Below, piece by piece: positions 61,483-64,000 of a DNA stretch of 64,000 bases. The stretch is taken from NCBI RefSeq assembly GCF_001422405.1, contig NZ_LMMV01000001.1, forward strand, positions 966,620 to 1,030,619, given 5' to 3'. This DNA comes from Pseudorhodoferax sp. Leaf267. GTDB taxonomy: Bacteria > Pseudomonadota > Gammaproteobacteria > Burkholderiales > Burkholderiaceae_C. The position numbers were made by a program, and so were the translations under genes. Numbering within the stretch: the stretch's first letter is position 1; every line of letters starts with the position of its first letter. Under the pieces are notes generated by a model. The model was not told the DNA's origin. It saw nothing but the letters and a program-made list of their open reading frames with translations, and made no database searches.

Positions 61483-61669
61483 CGCGCTGCCCCTTGCCGC
61501 GTCGGCCCAGGCCCTTTTGCACCTCGTCGGTCTTGGCCTCCAGGTAGGAGAACAGGCCCAGCCCCAGGCCCTGTACACGCTTGGGATCGCGCGGACGATC
61601 GGACAGCCGCACGGCCCGGATCAGCACCAGCAGCAGGAAGACGTCGAGCGTGAACAGCGCGGCTTCCAT
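61475..61669 (-). CDS. Small single-pass membrane protein of the exosortase-type locus
   Basis: A 64-residue protein with one N-terminal membrane helix (ALFTLDVFLLLVLIRAV) and a basic cytoplasmic tail. Its stop overlaps the O-ligase start by 8 bases, while the gap to wecC is only 3 bases, which supports it being real. No family is recognised. It may assist the membrane ligase. Confidence 0.65.
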   Translation of the reverse strand: MEAALFTLDVFLLLVLIRAVRLSDRPRDPKRVQGLGLGLFSYLEAKTDEVQKGLGRRGKGQRDA

Positions 61670-61672
61670 GGC

Positions 61673-62893
61673 CTAGCGGAAGATGCCGCGCGTATCGATC
61701 ACGATCTTGTCCTTGATCGTGTCGGGGTCGATGCTGCGGAACTCTTCGTGGTCCACCAGCAGCAGCAGGATGTCGGCGTTCTTCATCACGTGCTTGAGGT
61801 CGTGCAGCGGGATGTCGATCTTGTCGGCCGCCACGTTCGGGTCGCAGGCCAGGATCTGGCCCACGTCCTGCGCGATCAGTTCGCGCACGATGTCCAGCGA
61901 GGGCGACTCGCGCAGGTCGTCGATGTTGGCCTTGAAGGTCAGGCCCAGGCAGGCGATCACGGGCGACTTGAAGCGCTCGGCCTTGGCCTTGACCTTGTCG
62001 ATGACCCAGTGCGGCTTGGCGTCGTTGACCTCGCGGGCCGTGCGGATCAGGCGCGACTGCGTGGGCGCGCTGGAGACGATGAACCAGGGGTCGACCGCGA
62101 TGCAGTGGCCGCCCACGCCGGGGCCGGGCTGCAGGATGTTCACGCGTGGGTGGCGGTTGGCCAGCGCGATGGTGTCCCACACGTTCACGCCCAAGTGGTC
62201 GCAGACCAGCGAGAGCTCGTTGGCAAATGCGATGTTCACGTCGCGGAACGAGTTCTCCACCAGCTTGGCCAATTCGGCCGTGCGGCTGTCGGTCTCCAGG
62301 ATCGCACCGTTGCAGAAGGTCTTGTACAGCTCGCGCGCCTTGGCCACGGCCGCCTTGGTGCTGCCGCCGATGATGCGGTCGTTGTCGACGAGTTCGCGCA
62401 GGATGTGGCCCGGCAGCACGCGCTCGGGGCAGTGCGCGGTGTGCACCTTGCCGGCCAGCTCGGGACGGGCCTCGACAATGGTCTTCTCGATGAACTCGGT
62501 CGTGCCGACCGGCGAGGTCGACTCCAGGATCACGAGGTTGCCTTCGCGCAGGAAGGGCGTGATCGCGCGGGTCGCCGACTCCACGTATGACAGGTCGGGC
62601 GCCTTGGGGTTGCCGTCGACTTCCTTGAAGGGCGTGGGCACGGCGATGATGAAGGTGTCGCCCTCCTCGGGCACGAGCGAGGCCTTCAGGTTGCCGCTGT
62701 TCACGGCCGAGCGCACCAGCACGTCCAGGTCGGGCTCGATGATGTGGATGCGGCCGGAGTTGATGGTGTCGACCGCGGCCTTGTTCACGTCCACGCCAAG
62801 CACGGTGTGGCCCTTGGTGGCCAGCATGGAGGCGGTGGGCAGGCCGATGTAGCCCAGGCCCATGACAATGATCTTTTGCAGTGTGTGTGCCAT
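61673..62893 (-). CDS. wecC: UDP-N-acetyl-D-mannosaminuronate dehydrogenase
   Basis: A 406-residue nucleotide-sugar dehydrogenase. The NAD site is IIVMGLGYIGLPTASMLA (residues 8-25). The catalytic cysteine is in GPGVGGHCIAVDPWFIVSS, and a C-terminal ACLGLTFKANIDDLRESPS follows. The GHCIAVDPWF variant is typical of WecC. It oxidises UDP-ManNAc to UDP-ManNAcA, acting after WecB encoded 1 base upstream. It is distinct from the Ugd at 41817, which acts on UDP-glucose. Confidence 0.93.
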   Translation of the reverse strand: MAHTLQKIIVMGLGYIGLPTASMLATKGHTVLGVDVNKAAVDTINSGRIHIIEPDLDVLVRSAVNSGNLKASLVPEEGDTFIIAVPTPFKEVDGNPKAPDLSYVESATRAITPFLREGNLVILESTSPVGTTEFIEKTIVEARPELAGKVHTAHCPERVLPGHILRELVDNDRIIGGSTKAAVAKARELYKTFCNGAILETDSRTAELAKLVENSFRDVNIAFANELSLVCDHLGVNVWDTIALANRHPRVNILQPGPGVGGHCIAVDPWFIVSSAPTQSRLIRTAREVNDAKPHWVIDKVKAKAERFKSPVIACLGLTFKANIDDLRESPSLDIVRELIAQDVGQILACDPNVAADKIDIPLHDLKHVMKNADILLLLVDHEEFRSIDPDTIKDKIVIDTRGIFR

Positions 62894-64000
62894 TTAGCGG
62901 CTCTCTTTCCAGGACTGAACGGCTTGCAGGATGCGCCCCACGGCCAAGCCATCGCCATAGGGGTTGTGCGCCTTGGTCATGCGGGCATAGGCCGCCTGGT
63001 CCTGCAGCAGATGGGAGGTGGCGTCGACGATGGCGCGGCGCGAGGTGCCCACCAGCTGCACCGTGCCGGCGGCCACGGCCTCGGGGCGCTCGGTGATATC
63101 GCGCATGACGAGCACCGGCTTGCCCAGCGAGGGGGCTTCTTCCTGCACGCCCCCCGAGTCCGTGATGATCAGGTGCGCGCGGTCCATCAGGTACACGAAG
63201 GGCAGGTAATCGACCGGCTCGATCAGGTGCACGTTGGACAGGCCGCGCGCGGCCAGGATCTCCTGCACGGGACGGCGCACGTTGGGGTTCAGGTGCACGG
63301 GGTACAGGATCTCGACGTCCGGCGTGGCGGCGGCGATGTCGGCCAGCGCGTTGCAGATGTTCTCGAAGCCTTCGCCGAAGTTCTCGCGCCGGTGGCCCGT
63401 CACCAGGATCAGGCGCTTGGCCGGGTCCAGGAACCCGAAGCGCTGCTGCATCTCGGCCGCCAGCGCGGGCGAGTTCTTGAGCTTGTGCACCACGGCCAGC
63501 AACGCGTCCACCACGGTGTTGCCCGTCACGAAGACGCAGGCCGGGTCCACGCCCTCCCTGAGCAGGTTGGCGCGCGAGGTGTCGGTCGGCGCGAAATGCA
63601 GGTCGGTGATGGCGCCGGTCACGCGGCGGTTGATCTCCTCGGGGAACGGCGCGTACTTGTTGCCCGTGCGCAGGCCGGCCTCGACATGGCCGACCGCGGC
63701 GCGCGCGTAGTAGGCGGCCAGGCTGGTCGCCAGCGTGGTACTGGTGTCGCCATGCACGAGCACGAGGTCGGGGCGCTCGGCAGCCATGACGCCCTTGAGG
63801 CCCGCCAGCACGCTGCAGGTCACGTCGGTCAGGTCCTGGTTGGGCTTCATGACGTTCAGGTCATGCTCGGGCACGATCTCGAACAGGCGCAGCACCTGGT
63901 CCAGCATCTCGCGGTGCTGGGCGGTGACGCAGACCACGGTCTCGAAGCGGTCGGACGCGTCCTGGAAACCCTTGACCACGGGCGCCATCTTGATGGCCTC
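62894..64000 (-). CDS. wecB: UDP-N-acetylglucosamine 2-epimerase (non-hydrolysing), 5' end beyond window
   Basis: 368 residues are visible; the frame stays open to the window end, where the family motif EAIKMAPVV is entered, so only the first ~10-15 residues are missing. [19 protein letters not shown], the catalytic [20 protein letters not shown] and [12 protein letters not shown] are present, along with [20 protein letters not shown]. It interconverts UDP-GlcNAc and UDP-ManNAc. It lies directly upstream of wecC, giving the two steps to UDP-ManNAcA. Confidence 0.95.
   Translation of the reverse strand, partial: EAIKMAPVVKGFQDASDRFETVVCVTAQHREMLDQVLRLFEIVPEHDLNVMKPNQDLTDVTCSVLAGLKGVMAAERPDLVLVHGDTSTTLATSLAAYYARAAVGHVEAGLRTGNKYAPFPEEINRRVTGAITDLHFAPTDTSRANLLREGVDPACVFVTGNTVVDALLAVVHKLKNSPALAAEMQQRFGFLDPAKRLILVTGHRRENFGEGFENICNALADIAAATPDVEILYPVHLNPNVRRPVQEILAARGLSNVHLIEPVDYLPFVYLMDRAHLIITDSGGVQEEAPSLGKPVLVMRDITERPEAVAAGTVQLVGTSRRAIVDATSHLLQDQAAYARMTKAHNPYGDGLAVGRILQAVQSWKESR

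Overview
The window is very GC-rich with dense gene packing, many ATGA/GTGA stop-start overlaps and the linked set guanylate kinase - RNA polymerase omega - SpoT. Together with LIV-type transporters, DUF3482/DUF2868, DUF2970 and exosortase-A-associated polysaccharide genes, this points to a betaproteobacterium of the Burkholderiales, most likely Comamonadaceae. This is inferred from gene content, not from a marker search. No phage, insertion sequence, CRISPR array or rRNA operon is visible. The only RNA gene found is one tRNA-Arg(ACG).

Region 1 (1-19.1 kb) is chromosomal housekeeping and conserved hypothetical genes: a truncated flavin oxidoreductase, DUF3047, a SelD-associated type flavoprotein, a CDP-alcohol phosphatidyltransferase, an orphan ModA, a YaeR-type VOC protein, DUF2970, an acyltransferase, DUF808, the DUF3482 GTPase/DUF2868 membrane pair, a PhoX-like protein, a cNMP-binding thioredoxin-reductase-like protein, a GNAT enzyme, a small 2Fe-2S protein, then gmk-rpoZ-(terminator)-spoT converging on greB, and two small unknown genes. 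A GGDEF-EAL membrane protein and tRNA-Arg follow (19.4-22.0 kb).

Region 2 (22.0-37.6 kb) is a nicotinamide/nicotinate catabolic locus. The divergent arms are fpr-tetR-ena on the minus strand and hnr-UPF0280-DUF1185-LIV transporter-nicotinamidase-nicA-nicB on the plus strand. The genes predict nicotinamide -> nicotinate (exported nicotinamidase) -> 6-hydroxynicotinate (NicAB molybdenum hydroxylase with three c-type hemes) -> 1,4,5,6-tetrahydro-6-oxonicotinate (6-hydroxynicotinate reductase, electrons probably from the ferredoxin-NADP reductase) -> 2-formylglutarate (enamidase). This is the reductive route known from Eubacterium barkeri, not the aerobic maleamate route. Two conserved families of unknown role (UPF0280 and DUF1185) sit inside it. 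A well-placed promoter and palindrome lie upstream of hnr.

Region 3 (37.6-64.0 kb) is an exopolysaccharide locus of the Wzx/Wzy type: a Wzz-like protein with an unusual recombinase-like tail, a polymerase with an inserted domain, UDP-glucose dehydrogenase, a flippase, glycosyltransferases, a deacetylase, an ATP-grasp/phosphatase fusion, a second O-ligase, WecC and WecB (truncated by the window end). Inside it is the exosortase-A-associated set (PLP decarboxylase, AMP ligase, carrier protein, two hydrolases, O-ligase), although no exosortase or PEP-CTERM substrate is seen here. The two acid-sugar dehydrogenases suggest GlcA and ManNAcA in the polymer. The PLP/AMP-ligase/carrier-protein group suggests an amine or acyl substituent.
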